A stretch of 64,000 nucleotides of DNA from contig NZ_AFNK01000071.1 in NCBI RefSeq assembly GCF_000238795.1, forward strand, positions 143,277 through 207,276, given 5' to 3'. Within the stretch, counting starts at the first letter, position 1, and each line of letters opens with the position of its first letter. Positions 17,613 through 28,175 of the stretch are shown one piece after another. The stretch comes from Haemophilus sputorum CCUG 13788 (GTDB lineage: Bacteria; Pseudomonadota; Gammaproteobacteria; Enterobacterales; Pasteurellaceae). A model generated the notes under the pieces. That model ran no database searches, had not been told where the DNA came from, and saw only the letters and a program-made list of their open reading frames with translations. A program made the translations under genes and the position numbers.

Positions 17613-17629
17613 ATCTTATTTTCTATTGA

Positions 17630-19132
17630 TTATTTCTGACGCATCGCAGGGAAAAGAATTACATCACGAATTGACGGTGCATTGGCATAAATCATCGCTA
17701 AGCGGTCAATGCCTAAACCTTCACCTGCTGTTGGTGGTAAACCATGTTCTAATGCAACCACGAAATCATCATCATAGAACATCGCTTCATCATCACCAGC
17801 TTCTTTTGCTGCAACTTGCGCTTGGAAACGTTCAGCTTGGTCTTCAGCATCATTTAATTCTGAGAAACCATTACCAATTTCACGACCGCCAATAAATAAT
17901 TCAAAGCGATCTGTCACTTCTGGATTCACATCATTACGACGAGCAAGCGGAGAAATTTCTGCTGGGTGCGCCATTAAGAAAGTTGGTTGAATTAATTGGT
18001 GTTCAGCCACTTCTTCAAAAATTGCATTCACTACTGAACCTAGACCCCAAGATTTTTGAATTTCGATGCCTAAACCTTTAGCAATTTCAACCGATTTTTC
18101 GAAGTTATCTAAATCTTCACGTTTGATACCGTTGCCATATTTAACAATCGCATCATGCATCGTAATACGCTCGAATGGTTTACCAAAATCAAAGACATAT
18201 TCGCCATAAGGTACGGTGGTAGTGCCTAAAATATCAATTGCTAATTTACGTAATAATTCTTCAGTGTTATCCATTAAATCAATGTAATCTGCATAAGCCT
18301 GATAGTATTCAATCATCGTAAATTCAGGATTATGACGAACAGAAACACCTTCATTACGGAAGTTACGGTTTAACTCAAACACACGTTCAAAACCACCTAC
18401 TACTAAGCGTTTTAAATAAAGCTCAGGAGCAATACGCAAATACATATCTACGTCTAATGCATTATGGTGAGTAATAAAAGGTTTTGCGGCTGCACCACCT
18501 GGAATCACTTGTAACATTGGGGTTTCAACTTCGATAAAGCCTTTATCTAAGAAGAATTGACGAATGCCAGAAACCACTTTAGAACGAATCACAAAGGTAC
18601 GACGAGACTCTTCATTTGCAATTAAGTCTAGATAACGCTGACGATAGCGAGTTTCTTGGTCGGTTAACCCTTTATGTTTGTTTGGTAACGGACGGAGTGC
18701 TTTGGTTAATAACTGTAATTCTGAAGCACGAACAGTTAACTCGCCAGTTTTGGTTTTAAATAAGGTTCCTTTCACCCCAATAATGTCGCCTAAATCTAAT
18801 AAGCCAACAGTGTTTTGATATTCACCTTCTGGTAAATTATCGCGCGCGACATAAAGCTGAATTTGACCACTGACATCTTGAATGGTAATAAAAGTCGCTT
18901 TACCCATTACACGACGTAACATGATACGACCGGCCACCGCTGCTGGAATTGCTTTTTCTTTTAATTCTTCACCCTCAACGTCGTTATATTTTTGATGTAA
19001 ATCAGCTGCTTTATCTTCACGACGGAAAGTATTTGGGAATGGGTTACCGCGCTCACGTAATTGCGCTAATTTTTCACGGCGAGCAATCATTTCGCCATTA
19101 AGATCTAATTCTGTATTTTCTACTTCAGACAT
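17630..19132 (-). CDS. lysS: Lysyl-tRNA synthetase (class II)
   Basis: A 500-residue class II LysRS. The N-terminal OB-fold anticodon domain includes [22 protein letters not shown]. The catalytic domain shows motif 1 (around IEVETPML), motif 2 [18 protein letters not shown], and motif 3 [10 protein letters not shown] near the end. It charges tRNA-Lys. The length matches E. coli LysS. prfB, its usual upstream partner, is not next to it here. Confidence 0.96.
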   Translation of the reverse strand: MSEVENTELDLNGEMIARREKLAQLRERGNPFPNTFRREDKAADLHQKYNDVEGEELKEKAIPAAVAGRIMLRRVMGKATFITIQDVSGQIQLYVARDNLPEGEYQNTVGLLDLGDIIGVKGTLFKTKTGELTVRASELQLLTKALRPLPNKHKGLTDQETRYRQRYLDLIANEESRRTFVIRSKVVSGIRQFFLDKGFIEVETPMLQVIPGGAAAKPFITHHNALDVDMYLRIAPELYLKRLVVGGFERVFELNRNFRNEGVSVRHNPEFTMIEYYQAYADYIDLMDNTEELLRKLAIDILGTTTVPYGEYVFDFGKPFERITMHDAIVKYGNGIKREDLDNFEKSVEIAKGLGIEIQKSWGLGSVVNAIFEEVAEHQLIQPTFLMAHPAEISPLARRNDVNPEVTDRFELFIGGREIGNGFSELNDAEDQAERFQAQVAAKEAGDDEAMFYDDDFVVALEHGLPPTAGEGLGIDRLAMIYANAPSIRDVILFPAMRQK

Positions 19133-19207
19133 TCGAATACCTTTGGATTTTATTTAAATTGAAAAACTTTGTAATTATAGCGAATTTTCAAGGGATTGAA
19201 TAGGAAA

Positions 19208-19252
19208 CAAGCGGTCTAATTTTGCAAAAGATTTGCAAAAATAAACCGCTTG
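19208..19252. terminator. Inverted uptake-sequence pair downstream of rng
   Basis: CAAGCGGT (19208-19215) and ACCGCTTG (19245-19252) bracket TTTTGCAAAAGATTTGCAAAA, itself partly self-complementary. The pair sits 7 bp past the rng stop and upstream of lysS, a likely rng terminator. Confidence 0.6.
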
Positions 19253-19259
19253 CAGACAG

Positions 19260-20735
19260 TTACATCACCACCACATCAAACTGATCTTGATGATAATATG
19301 GCTCTAATTTAATTTCGATATTTTTTCCGATGAAAGCCTCTAATTCAGCAATCGAGCCATGTGACTCTTGATCAATTAAGTATTCTGCAACCTCTTTGGA
19401 TGCATAAACGCGTACTCTTTCAGTACTAAATGAACGATGCACCCGCACAATTTCTCGCAAAATTTCATAACAAACCGTTTCCACACTTTTGATTGTGCCA
19501 CGCCCATGACAAGTTGGGCAATCACAGCAGAGTACACGCTCAAGGCTTTCACGTGTGCGTTTACGTGTCATTTCAACTAAACCAAGCTGTGTAAATCCAT
19601 TCACATTCGTTTTGACTCGATCACCTTTTAGTGCATCTTCTAATGATTGTAATACACGCTGACGATGTTCTTCTTCTTGCATATCAATAAAATCAATAAT
19701 GATAATACCGCCAAGATTTCGTAGCTGTAATTGATGAGCAATCGCTTGTGTTGCTTCAATATTAGTGTTGAAAATAGTATGCGATAGATTTCGATGCCCG
19801 ACAAAAGCGCCTGTATTGATGTCGATTGTCGTCATGGCTTCAGTTTGTTCAATAATCAGATAACCGCCTGATTTTAAATTCACTCGTTTATCTAACGCTT
19901 TTTGAATGGCTTCTTCCACACCATAAGCATCAAACAACGTTTGTGTACCACTATAAAGCGAAACACTGTCCGTTAATTCTGGCATAAATTCTGATAAAAA
20001 TTCCTTCACGCGCTCATAAGTCATCTTAGAGTCAATTTTTACCGAGCTAATATGCGTGCCAACAAAATCACGCAACACGCGTTGAGCAAGTGCAAGTTCT
20101 CCATATAACATTGATTTCGGCGGATATTTTGCTTTACGCTCTAACACTTTACGCCATAGACGTTTTAGGAAAATCGTATCTTGTTCAATACTTTCAGAGG
20201 CAACATCTTCTGCTGCAGTACGAACAATAAACCCACCTAACTCATCGCAATAAGGCTCAACTAAGGCTTTAAGGCGCTCACGTTCAGCTTCACTTTCAAT
20301 ACGTTGAGAAACCCCAACATGGCTGTTTTCTGGCATAAAAACCAAATAACGCGAAGGTAATGTGATATCTGTTGTTAAACGTGCACCCTTAGTGCCGAGC
20401 GGATCTTTTACTACTTGAACAATAATATCCTGACCTTCTCGCACCAATTGCCCAATATCTTTTACAACGAATTGCTTTTTCTCATTTTCATCCACACATT
20501 CGGTGTGTGAAACAATATCCGAAGCATGCAAAAAAGCCGCTTTTTCCAATCCAATATCCACAAAAGCAGACTGCATTCCCGGTAAAACACGAGTAACTCT
20601 ACCTTTATAAATATTACCCACAATGCCACGTTTAGCTTCTCGTTCAATATGAAGCTCTTTTAAAAGTCCATTTTCAACTAACGACACTCGCGTTTCATGG
20701 GGCGTTACGTTGACTAATAATTCTGCACTATTCAT
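19260..20735 (-). CDS. rng: Ribonuclease G
   Basis: A 491-residue RNase E/G family endoribonuclease lacking the long RNase E tail, so RNase G. It starts MNSAELLVNVTPHETRVSLVE. An S1 domain covers roughly residues 35-125 (KGRVTRVLPGMQSAFVDIG). The catalytic region includes TEAMTTIDINTG (metal-binding aspartates), and the Zn-link CCDCPTCHGRG matches the conserved cysteine pairs. It acts in 16S rRNA 5' maturation and mRNA decay. Confidence 0.95.
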   Translation of the reverse strand: MNSAELLVNVTPHETRVSLVENGLLKELHIEREAKRGIVGNIYKGRVTRVLPGMQSAFVDIGLEKAAFLHASDIVSHTECVDENEKKQFVVKDIGQLVREGQDIIVQVVKDPLGTKGARLTTDITLPSRYLVFMPENSHVGVSQRIESEAERERLKALVEPYCDELGGFIVRTAAEDVASESIEQDTIFLKRLWRKVLERKAKYPPKSMLYGELALAQRVLRDFVGTHISSVKIDSKMTYERVKEFLSEFMPELTDSVSLYSGTQTLFDAYGVEEAIQKALDKRVNLKSGGYLIIEQTEAMTTIDINTGAFVGHRNLSHTIFNTNIEATQAIAHQLQLRNLGGIIIIDFIDMQEEEHRQRVLQSLEDALKGDRVKTNVNGFTQLGLVEMTRKRTRESLERVLCCDCPTCHGRGTIKSVETVCYEILREIVRVHRSFSTERVRVYASKEVAEYLIDQESHGSIAELEAFIGKNIEIKLEPYYHQDQFDVVVM

Positions 20736-20897
20736 TTTAATTTATTGCTTTTTATTCATTTTAGTAAATTTAGTTTACCACTTCGCTTATCGAAAAGAAA
20801 ATCAGATACCGATGAACGCCTCACAATCTTTTTTAGTTATTTGCCCTAAAGTTTGCTAAAATACGCCGATTTTTTACCTCATTTAAGGTCTATTTGA

Positions 20898-22661
20898 ATG
20901 TCTGAACAAACTTTTATTACAGGCAAAGACGCTGCGCTTGAAGACAGTATTGCCTCATTCCAACATAAACTAAAAACACTTGGTTTTAATATTGAAGAAG
21001 CCTCTTGGTTAAACCCTGTACCAAATGTTTGGTCGGTACATATCCGTGATGCTGATTGCCCACAATGTTTCTCAAACGGTAAAGGTGCAAGTAAGAAAGC
21101 AGCGCTTGCTTCTGCTTTAGGCGAGTATTTCGAACGTTTATCAACCAACTATTTCTGGGCAGATTTCTATTTAGGTCAAGAAATTGCAAATAGCGACTTT
21201 GTTCATTACCCAAGTGAAAAATGGTTTGTGATTGAAGATGAAGCACTCCCACCAGCAGAAATGATGGATGATTTTTTATGGGAATATTTTGACCCTAATG
21301 GTGAATTAACACCTGAATTATTAGTCGATTTACAATCAGGTAACTACGATCGCGGTATCGTCGCATTGCCTTATGTGCGCCAATCAGACAATCAAACGGT
21401 TTACATTCCACAAAGCATCATTGCAAACCTTTTTGTTTCTAACGGAATGTCCGCGGGTAACACCAAAAATGAAGCGCGTGTACAAGGTTTATCTGAAGTT
21501 TTTGAGCGTTTTGTGAAAAACCGCATTATTAGCGAAGCCATCAGCTTACCTGAAATTCCACAAGCTGTGATTGAAAGTTACCCAACAATTAAAGCTTCCA
21601 TCGAAAAATTAGCGCAAGAAGGTTTCCCAATTTTATGTTATGACGCATCATTGGGCGGTGAATTCCCTGTTATTTGTGTGATCTTATTAAACCCAAATAA
21701 CGGCACTTGCTTTGCCTCTTTCGGCGCACACCCGAATTTCCAAGTGGCATTTGAGCGTACGGTTACCGAGCTTTTACAAGGTCGTAGTTTAAAAGATTTA
21801 GATGTATTTGCCCCACCTTCATTTAATAATGAAGATGTAGCTGAACATGCTAACCTTGAAACACATTTTATTGACTCAAGCGGTCTAATTTCGTGGGATC
21901 TTTTCAAGAAAGACGCAGATTATCCATTTGTGTATTGGGATTTTTCTGGTACTACCGAACAAGAATTTAATCACTTAATGGCTATTTTCAATAAATATAA
22001 ACAGCCTGTTTATATTATGGATTATGAGCATTTAGGCGTTTATGCTTGCCGTATTTTATCGCCAGGTATGTCAAACATTTACCCGTCGGACGACCTTATC
22101 TATGCCAATAACAATATGGGCATGGATTGGCGTGAGATTTTATTAGACCTACCGCATTTCCATCATGATAAAGAAACTTATCAAGAGCTTTTAGATGAGT
22201 TAGATGAGCAAGGCATCGATGATTTAACTCGCGTGCGTGAATTCATCGGTATCGTGGCAGAAAAAGGTTCAGCCATGCAGACTTTACGTATTGGTGAATT
22301 AAAATCGATGCTACATTTAGCTTTAGGCAATTTAGAGGAAGCCTTAGATTGGGCAAACTGGACTGCAAATATGAATGGTTCAGTATTCTCAGCAGAGCGT
22401 AATAACTACTACCGCTGCTTAATTCAAAGTATTGAATTGTTCTTAGATAAAAACCGCGAACCGGCACAATATCGCTCAGTCTTTGAGAAAATGTATGGCA
22501 GCCAAGCCGTTGAATTTGCCTGGAATGCCATCAATGGAGGCAATCCATTTAACGGTTTAACCGCCTCTGATGAAGCCCTTGAAAATATGGCGGCACATCA
22601 GAAATTACTGAATGCTTATCGCAAATTGCAAAAAGCGAAAGTAAATCCTATTTCTCGTTAA
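20898..22661 (+). CDS. ycaO: YcaO-domain protein (ribosomal protein S12 methylthiolation accessory type)
   Basis: A 587-residue protein of the E. coli YcaO type: an N-terminal YcaO ATP-binding domain (about residues 1-390; GKGASKKAALASALGEYFERL, NGMSAGNTKNEARVQGLSEVFERFVK) and a C-terminal helical TPR-like region (GELKSMLHLALGNLEEALDWA). In E. coli it helps RimO methylthiolate S12 D88. It ends KVNPISR rather than the PxPxP tail of azoline-forming YcaOs. No precursor peptide or oxidase gene lies nearby, so a natural-product role is unlikely. Confidence 0.88.
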   Translation: MSEQTFITGKDAALEDSIASFQHKLKTLGFNIEEASWLNPVPNVWSVHIRDADCPQCFSNGKGASKKAALASALGEYFERLSTNYFWADFYLGQEIANSDFVHYPSEKWFVIEDEALPPAEMMDDFLWEYFDPNGELTPELLVDLQSGNYDRGIVALPYVRQSDNQTVYIPQSIIANLFVSNGMSAGNTKNEARVQGLSEVFERFVKNRIISEAISLPEIPQAVIESYPTIKASIEKLAQEGFPILCYDASLGGEFPVICVILLNPNNGTCFASFGAHPNFQVAFERTVTELLQGRSLKDLDVFAPPSFNNEDVAEHANLETHFIDSSGLISWDLFKKDADYPFVYWDFSGTTEQEFNHLMAIFNKYKQPVYIMDYEHLGVYACRILSPGMSNIYPSDDLIYANNNMGMDWREILLDLPHFHHDKETYQELLDELDEQGIDDLTRVREFIGIVAEKGSAMQTLRIGELKSMLHLALGNLEEALDWANWTANMNGSVFSAERNNYYRCLIQSIELFLDKNREPAQYRSVFEKMYGSQAVEFAWNAINGGNPFNGLTASDEALENMAAHQKLLNAYRKLQKAKVNPISR

Positions 22662-22668
22662 TTTATCA

Positions 22669-22690
22669 CAGCCCCATCAGGGGCTGATTT
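22669..22690 (+). terminator. ycaO terminator (weak)
   Basis: CAGCCCC (22669-22675) pairs with GGGGCTG (22680-22686), followed by a short T-rich stretch. It lies just past the ycaO stop. Confidence 0.55.
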
Positions 22691-22735
22691 ATACATAACC
22701 TATGCTAAAACCATAGCATAACATTCAATAACACT

Positions 22736-23698
22736 ATGATAGACTTCCGTCCATTTTACCAACAAATTGCCACCACGAATCTTTCTGCGTGGCTTGAAAC
22801 CTTACCCGCTCAACTCAAGCAATGGGAAAAAACAACCCATGGCGATTATGCAAAGTGGGCAAAAATTGCAGATTTTATGCCAAATTCGACCGCTTGCATT
22901 AACCTAAAAGACAAAGTGGAATCCATTCCAACAGAACCACTTTCAGCCGGTGAGCAACAGCGCATAGTACACCATCTCAAACAGCTGATGCCTTGGCGTA
23001 AAGGCCCTTATCATCTGCATGGTATTCATATTGATACCGAGTGGCGCTCAGATTTTAAATGGGATCGCGTACTACCTCACCTTGCCCCTTTAAAAGACCG
23101 AACTATTTTAGATGTCGGCTGCGGGAGTGGCTATCATATGTGGCGAATGGTTGGGGAAGGCGCCAAAATGGTTGTGGGAATTGACCCTACTGAATTATTC
23201 CTTTGCCAATTTGAAGTCGTGCGAAAACTCTTAGGTAATGACCGTCGTGCTAATTTAATTCCGCTAGGTATTGAAGAAATGCAACCGCTTGCAGCTTTTG
23301 ATACGGTTTTCTCTATGGGCGTGTTATATCACCGGAAATCACCTTTAGATCATCTTTCGCAACTTAAAGCACAATTAGTCAAAGGCGGAGAATTAGTCTT
23401 AGAAACGTTAGTAATTGATGGCGATGTTAATGATGTGTTAGTCCCAGCTGATCGCTATGCCAAAATGAAAAATGTTTACTTTATTCCATCAGTTCCAGCG
23501 CTCATTAACTGGCTAGAGAAAGTGGGCTTTAAAAATGTACGTTGCGTCGAGCAAGCCATCACTACACTTGAAGAACAGCGTAAAACTGACTGGTTGGAAA
23601 ATGAAAGCTTAGTGGATTTCTTAGATCCTAACGATCACAGCAAGACAATTGAAGGGCTTCCAGCACCTAAACGTGCCGTTATTCTTGCTAATAGCTAA
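22736..23698 (+). CDS. cmoB: tRNA U34 carboxymethyltransferase
   Basis: A 320-residue CmoB (usual length 320-323) that uses carboxy-SAM to turn 5-hydroxyuridine at tRNA position 34 into cmo5U. The Rossmann motif [14 protein letters not shown], the [27 protein letters not shown] segment (read in pieces) and [16 protein letters not shown] are characteristic. cmoA is not adjacent in this window. Terminators stand on both sides. Confidence 0.95.
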   Translation: MIDFRPFYQQIATTNLSAWLETLPAQLKQWEKTTHGDYAKWAKIADFMPNSTACINLKDKVESIPTEPLSAGEQQRIVHHLKQLMPWRKGPYHLHGIHIDTEWRSDFKWDRVLPHLAPLKDRTILDVGCGSGYHMWRMVGEGAKMVVGIDPTELFLCQFEVVRKLLGNDRRANLIPLGIEEMQPLAAFDTVFSMGVLYHRKSPLDHLSQLKAQLVKGGELVLETLVIDGDVNDVLVPADRYAKMKNVYFIPSVPALINWLEKVGFKNVRCVEQAITTLEEQRKTDWLENESLVDFLDPNDHSKTIEGLPAPKRAVILANS

Positions 23699-23707
23699 AA
23701 AAACAAA

Positions 23708-23735
23708 AAACCATGCTTGAGAGCATGGTTTCTTT
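23708..23735. terminator. Bidirectional terminator after cmoB
   Basis: AAACCATGCT (23708-23717) pairs with AGCATGGTTT (23722-23731), with T-rich sequence on the right and A-rich on the left. It separates convergent genes. Confidence 0.85.
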
Positions 23736-23759
23736 TTATCTTCACAACAAACGCTAAAT

Positions 23760-24365
23760 TTATAGTACACGACGAGATTGGGTATAATTTCTTGCCCAAT
23801 AACTTTCGCTTAATGAGCTGGTCGTTACACCTTGGCTAGTGCTTGCATGAACAAATAAACCGTTACCGATATACACACCAACGTGATGATTTTTACGGAA
23901 GAATACTAAATCGCCAGGACGTAAGTCTGATTTTGAAATAGAATGACCTTCATAACGTTGTTCTGAGGTTGAACGGGGTAAATCTAAGCCAAATGCGCCA
24001 CTCATTGCCTTTTGTACAAAGGCAGAACAATCAATGCCACCGCTACCTGTACCGCCCATACGATAACGCGTTCCCGCCCATTGACGATAAACTTTATTGA
24101 TTTTTTGATTTGCTACGTGATGAGATTCACCTGATAAAGTTGAAGTTTTTACACTTGGTGCTGTAATTGCTTGAACTTGAGCTTGAGTTGCAGCCGTTGC
24201 TTGAATCTGTTCTGGCGTTGCTGCTGTTGCCACAATACGAGAGAAGATAGGTTGATGACTGCTTAAACTGGCTTGCGCACTAGCATGATACCCATTAAAA
24301 ACGGTAAAAAGAGAAAGTAAAAAAAGTGGTTTGAGTTTAGTTAAAGCAGTTGTTTTATTCATCAT
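23760..24365 (-). CDS. NlpC/P60 peptidoglycan endopeptidase (MepS/Spr-like)
   Basis: A 201-residue secreted cell-wall hydrolase. An N-terminal signal segment (to about residue 30) leads to an Ala/Thr/Gln-rich linker (about 45-72), then an NlpC/P60 domain. Catalytic residues are visible as Cys113 in GIDCSAFV, His161 in HHVGVYIG and His173 in LFVHAS. Such enzymes cut meso-DAP crosslinks between stem peptides. No lipobox is evident, unlike E. coli Spr, so it may be soluble in the periplasm. The two adjacent methionines leave the exact start ambiguous by one codon. Confidence 0.85.
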   Translation of the reverse strand: MMNKTTALTKLKPLFLLSLFTVFNGYHASAQASLSSHQPIFSRIVATAATPEQIQATAATQAQVQAITAPSVKTSTLSGESHHVANQKINKVYRQWAGTRYRMGGTGSGGIDCSAFVQKAMSGAFGLDLPRSTSEQRYEGHSISKSDLRPGDLVFFRKNHHVGVYIGNGLFVHASTSQGVTTSSLSESYWARNYTQSRRVL

Positions 24366-24578
24366 AATATTTGTCTCGCCAGAACACCTTAAGCGTCAAT
24401 AATCCTATTTAATACGTAAAATAAAAAACCATAATAAAAATGGTTTTTAGAAAAACTCGGCAAGTATATGCTAAAAATACATCAAAGTCTAAACTTTATT
24501 CATTTTTTTGCATAAATAGGCAGAGATATATGGCAAAATCAGGTATAATTCTGCAAATTTTTTTGATGAGAGAATCCC

Positions 24579-25235
24579 ATGTTAGAAATAAATGAAACCC
24601 CAGCTTGTATTGTTATTGCTATTGCAGGCGCTTCCGCTTCAGGAAAAAGTCTTATCGCATCAACCATTTATAAAGAACTTCAGGAGGAATTAGGCACGCA
24701 TGATATCGGGATTATTTCAGAAGATGCGTATTACAAAGACCAAAGCCATCTGACCATGGAAGAACGGATAAAAACCAACTATGACCATCCAAGTTCTATG
24801 GATCATCATTTATTAGTCGAACATTTACGTTTACTCAAACAAAATAAATCGATTGAGATTCCAGAATACGACTATACCGAACACAACCGCAAAACAACGA
24901 CCAAACATTTCGAGCCAAAAAAAATCATTATCCTAGAAGGGATTCTATTGCTCACTGATGAAGAAATTCGTAATGAAATCAATGTGTCTATATTCGTTGA
25001 TGCCCCATTAGATATTTGTTTCATTCGCCGTTTACAGCGCGACATGGTTGAGCGTGGTCGCTCAATGGAATCAATTATTAAACAATACCGCCAAACGGTT
25101 CGTCCGATGTTCTTACAATTTATCGAACCTTCTAAACAATATGCAGATATTATCGTACCAAAAGGCGGTAAAAACCGTATTGCTATCAATATTCTAAAAG
25201 CGCAAATCAAACAATTACTTCATAAAGGAAAATAA
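24579..25235 (+). CDS. udk: Uridine kinase
   Basis: A 218-residue P-loop nucleoside kinase with Walker A GASASGKS (residues 17-24), the substrate segment [23 protein letters not shown] and the lid-region [13 protein letters not shown]. It phosphorylates uridine and cytidine for salvage. dcd follows after one base, an udk-dcd pairing also seen in H. influenzae. Confidence 0.95.
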   Translation: MLEINETPACIVIAIAGASASGKSLIASTIYKELQEELGTHDIGIISEDAYYKDQSHLTMEERIKTNYDHPSSMDHHLLVEHLRLLKQNKSIEIPEYDYTEHNRKTTTKHFEPKKIIILEGILLLTDEEIRNEINVSIFVDAPLDICFIRRLQRDMVERGRSMESIIKQYRQTVRPMFLQFIEPSKQYADIIVPKGGKNRIAINILKAQIKQLLHKGK

Positions 25236-25236
25236 T

Positions 25237-25821
25237 ATGCGTCTTTGTGATACTGATATTGTTCGTTATCTGGACGAAGGGTTAATTGAAATTACCCCTC
25301 GCCCAACGAATGATAAAATTTCCGGTGCAACAGTCGATGTACGTTTAGGTAACTCATTTCGTATTTTCAGAGAACACTCTACCCCTTATATTGATGTCAG
25401 TGGCCCTCGTGAAGCAGTCACGGCACAACTGAATAAGGTTATGAGTGAGGAAATTGTGATTGGAGATGATGAAGCCTTCTTCTTACATCCTGGTGAACTA
25501 GCACTGTCAGTCACACTTGAGTCAGTAAAACTTCCTTCAAATATTGTCGGCTGGTTAGATGGCCGTTCATCGCTTGCCCGTTTAGGGTTGATGGTGCATG
25601 TGACTGCACATCGAATTGACCCGGGTTGGGAGGGAAAAATCGTTTTAGAATTTTTCAATGCTGGAAAATTACCACTGGCATTGCGCCCTAATATGGCAAT
25701 CGGTGCATTAAGTTTTGAGGTATTAAGCGGACACGCAGAAAAACCTTATTATGCCCGCAAAGATGCCAAATATAAAAACCAACAAAGCGCTGTTTCAAGC
25801 CGTATTAACGAAGATAAATAA
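25237..25821 (+). CDS. dcd: dCTP deaminase
   Basis: A 194-residue trimeric dCTP deaminase that makes dUTP, feeding dTMP synthesis. Its start is 2 bp past udk. The active-site motif [10 protein letters not shown] and the [17 protein letters not shown] stretch, with the catalytic glutamate, are intact. N-terminal MRLCDTDI and the C-terminal KNQQSAVSS nucleotide-closing tail match the family. The pairing with udk forms a pyrimidine salvage unit ended by a strong terminator. Confidence 0.95.
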   Translation: MRLCDTDIVRYLDEGLIEITPRPTNDKISGATVDVRLGNSFRIFREHSTPYIDVSGPREAVTAQLNKVMSEEIVIGDDEAFFLHPGELALSVTLESVKLPSNIVGWLDGRSSLARLGLMVHVTAHRIDPGWEGKIVLEFFNAGKLPLALRPNMAIGALSFEVLSGHAEKPYYARKDAKYKNQQSAVSSRINEDK

Positions 25822-25823
25822 AC

Positions 25824-25855
25824 AAAAGCCTCAATCAGCAGATTGAGGCTTTTTC
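25824..25855 (+). terminator. udk-dcd terminator
   Basis: A 13-bp stem, AAAAGCCTCAATC (25824-25836) with GATTGAGGCTTTT (25841-25853), loop AGCA, then T-rich. Confidence 0.88.
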
Positions 25856-25859
25856 GCTA

Positions 25860-25868
25860 ACAAGCGGT
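25860..25868 (+). repeat. Apl-type uptake signal sequence
   Basis: ACAAGCGGT followed by CTCATTTCAG and then TTTTGCAAAA, the extended form seen repeatedly between genes in this window. Confidence 0.75.
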
Positions 25869-25897
25869 CTCATTTCAGAAAAGTTTTGCAAAATCAC

Positions 25898-26749
25898 TTA
25901 GTAACTGACGACCACATCTTTTTCGCTAATTGCATCGCCATAAATTGGCAATAAAGTTTTATCATAAGCTTGTTTTAAAACACCTTCTTTACCTAATTTC
26001 TGAATTTCTGCATTTAACCAATTTAGTAATTCGGTATCACCTTTTTTCACTGCTGGCGCAATCGTATCTTGATCGCCTAGATTTTTAATACCCACAGTAA
26101 AGCCCGGATTTTCTTTTGCCCATGCAAATAGCAAAGTATTGTCATGCGCTAATGCATCACCACGCCCATCACGTAATGCTTCGAAAGTTTCCGTATTTTG
26201 TTCAAATTTTAAAGTTTTAATGTCTGGGTAATTTTTAGTGAAATAAGCATCTGCTGTTGTCCCCTTATTCAGTAATAAGGTTTTCCCTTTTAGCTGCTCA
26301 ATATCTGTAATGACTCCACCATCTTTAGACACTACACCTAATGCCACCTTCATGTATGGGTTAGCAAAATCAACCACTTCTTTACGTGCTGGCGTTACCG
26401 TAAAATTAGCAAGAATAATATCAACCTTGTTAGAAACTAAATATTCTGCACGGTTGGCTGCTTCAACCAAAACAAATTCTGCTTTGTTTTCATCGCCTAA
26501 TAAATCCTTCGTTATTGCTTTGGCGATTTCAACATCAAAGCCTTGGCTCTTACCCTGTGCATCAACATAACCAAATGGTGGTTTATCGCTAAATACCCCA
26601 ATACGAACTTTGCCAACCTGTTTAAGCTGTTCAATTGTTGATGTTGTTTTTTGTGCGTTTGCAGGTTCCTTTTCATTACAAGCAGTAATGCCCACTGCGA
26701 GTAATACAGAAGCTAAAATTGCGCTGATTTTCTTAAATGTTGTCTTCAT
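25898..26749 (-). CDS. Polar amino acid ABC transporter, substrate-binding lipoprotein
   Basis: A 283-residue binding protein. I chose the ATG at 26749 ([15 protein letters not shown]) because AGGAAC stands seven bases before it. The lipobox GITAC gives Cys24. The family 3 solute-binding signature is present: [48 protein letters not shown]. The acidic-residue-binding architecture resembles Peb1/CjaC-type aspartate, glutamate or cysteine binders, but the substrate cannot be assigned. The start lies inside the end of the upstream ATPase gene (17 bp overlap). Confidence 0.87.
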   Translation of the reverse strand: MKTTFKKISAILASVLLAVGITACNEKEPANAQKTTSTIEQLKQVGKVRIGVFSDKPPFGYVDAQGKSQGFDVEIAKAITKDLLGDENKAEFVLVEAANRAEYLVSNKVDIILANFTVTPARKEVVDFANPYMKVALGVVSKDGGVITDIEQLKGKTLLLNKGTTADAYFTKNYPDIKTLKFEQNTETFEALRDGRGDALAHDNTLLFAWAKENPGFTVGIKNLGDQDTIAPAVKKGDTELLNWLNAEIQKLGKEGVLKQAYDKTLLPIYGDAISEKDVVVSY

Positions 26750-27497
26750 AGTTTGTTCCTCTTGGTTCATAATTTAAAATGTTTAAGAAAGTTTTTGCTC
26801 GATTAGAGCTTGGATTAGTAAAGAAATCTTCTGGCGTGGATTGCTCAATAATCTCGCCTTTATCCATAAAAATAATACGATTAGCTACTTGACGAGCGAA
26901 ACTCATTTCATGGGTCACAATTAACATGGTCATCCCCTCTTTTGCTAACCCTAAAATCACATCTAGCACCTCTCTGACCATTTCCGGATCTAGTGCTGCT
27001 GTCACTTCATCAAATAAAATGATTTCAGGATTCATACATAACGAACGCACAATCGCAATTCGTTGTTTTTGCCCGCCTGAAAGTTCTCGCGGATAAGCAT
27101 TTTTACGCTCATAAAGCCCAACTCGTTTTAATAATTCATCAGCCTGCTTTTCTGCTTCTGCGCGATCACGATGCTGCACTTTCAGTGGGCCAAGCAAGAT
27201 ATTTTCAATGACTGAAAGATGAGAAAATAATTCATAGCTTTGAAAGACCATACCAATACGTTGACGTGCTTTTGTCCACGAAATATCTTTCCCTAATTCA
27301 CCTGCATCTTCGAGTAAAATTTGTCCACTTTGAATTGATTCTAAGCCGTTAATACAGCGTAAGAAAGTGCTCTTACCACAGCCAGATGGCCCTAAAATGA
27401 CAACAACCTCGCCTTTTTCTACACTTAGGTTAATTCCCTTTAAAGCTTCAACTTCACCGTAGTTTTTCACTAATTGTTTAATTTCTAATAACGCCAT
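26733..27497 (-). CDS. Polar amino acid ABC transporter ATPase
   Basis: A 254-residue ABC ATPase of the GlnQ/HisP class: Walker [10 protein letters not shown] (about residues 36-44), signature [11 protein letters not shown], Walker [15 protein letters not shown], switch histidine in VTHEMSFA. The usual DEPTSALD is DEVTAALD here, keeping the catalytic glutamate. It follows the two permease genes and overlaps the binding-protein gene. Confidence 0.92.
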   Translation of the reverse strand: MALLEIKQLVKNYGEVEALKGINLSVEKGEVVVILGPSGCGKSTFLRCINGLESIQSGQILLEDAGELGKDISWTKARQRIGMVFQSYELFSHLSVIENILLGPLKVQHRDRAEAEKQADELLKRVGLYERKNAYPRELSGGQKQRIAIVRSLCMNPEIILFDEVTAALDPEMVREVLDVILGLAKEGMTMLIVTHEMSFARQVANRIIFMDKGEIIEQSTPEDFFTNPSSNRAKTFLNILNYEPRGTNYEDNI

Positions 27498-27506
27498 AAA
27501 AATTCC

Positions 27507-28175
27507 TTAATCTATCCAACGTTTTTCTAAATAACGCGAAAAGAGTGATAATGGATAACAAATCACAAAATAAAGCATAAAAATCACGCCATAAATCCAC
27601 AATGCAGCGCTTGGGTCGGTAAATAAAGAAGTTTCTATAATTTGTTGTCCGACTTTAATCACTTCTAACACCCCAATTAGCATTGCTAATGAACTTGTTT
27701 TTACCATTCGAGTAAATAAGTTAATTGCACTAGGTGTGACACGTTTAATGCTTTGTGGCAGCAAAATATAGTAAAATGTTTGTAAACGATTTAATCCCAA
27801 TGCGTAGGCCGATTCCAATTGATGCTTTTCTATTGAAGTGAGCGCACCACGCATTAAATCGCCCATCTCTGCCGTGCCCCAAAAAATAAAGACCAAAATA
27901 CAAACGGTTATGCCATTTAAATGAATATCGAACCATTTTGCCAAACCAAAATAGGCAATAAAGAGTAAGGCGAGTAAAGGAATAATGCGCACGAACTCTA
28001 AATAGAAATGGCTAATAGCTTGAACCCATTTATTTTTTATCGTCATTATCAGCCCAAAAACCACGCCAAAAATGCAAGCGAAGAAGACGGAAATAAATGC
28101 GATTTCTGCGGTAATCGCCAGCCCATTTAACAAACGGCTCAGATTACTACCTTCCCATAATAAGTTAAGCCCCAT
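27507..28175 (-). CDS. Amino acid ABC transporter permease (second)
   Basis: A 222-residue permease of the HisMQ/GlnP family with about five helices. The coupling-loop motif is in ALTSIEKHQLESAYALGLNRLQTFYYILLPQ (read in pieces), the EAA-like loop that docks onto the ATPase. It overlaps the preceding permease gene by 11 bp. Confidence 0.9.
   Translation of the reverse strand: MGLNLLWEGSNLSRLLNGLAITAEIAFISVFFACIFGVVFGLIMTIKNKWVQAISHFYLEFVRIIPLLALLFIAYFGLAKWFDIHLNGITVCILVFIFWGTAEMGDLMRGALTSIEKHQLESAYALGLNRLQTFYYILLPQSIKRVTPSAINLFTRMVKTSSLAMLIGVLEVIKVGQQIIETSLFTDPSAALWIYGVIFMLYFVICYPLSLFSRYLEKRWID

Noticed and set aside
20898..22661. A RiPP (azoline natural product) gene cluster around ycaO
   Set aside because: There is no precursor peptide, dehydrogenase or transporter gene near it, and the protein lacks the PxPxP end. 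It matches the housekeeping E. coli type.
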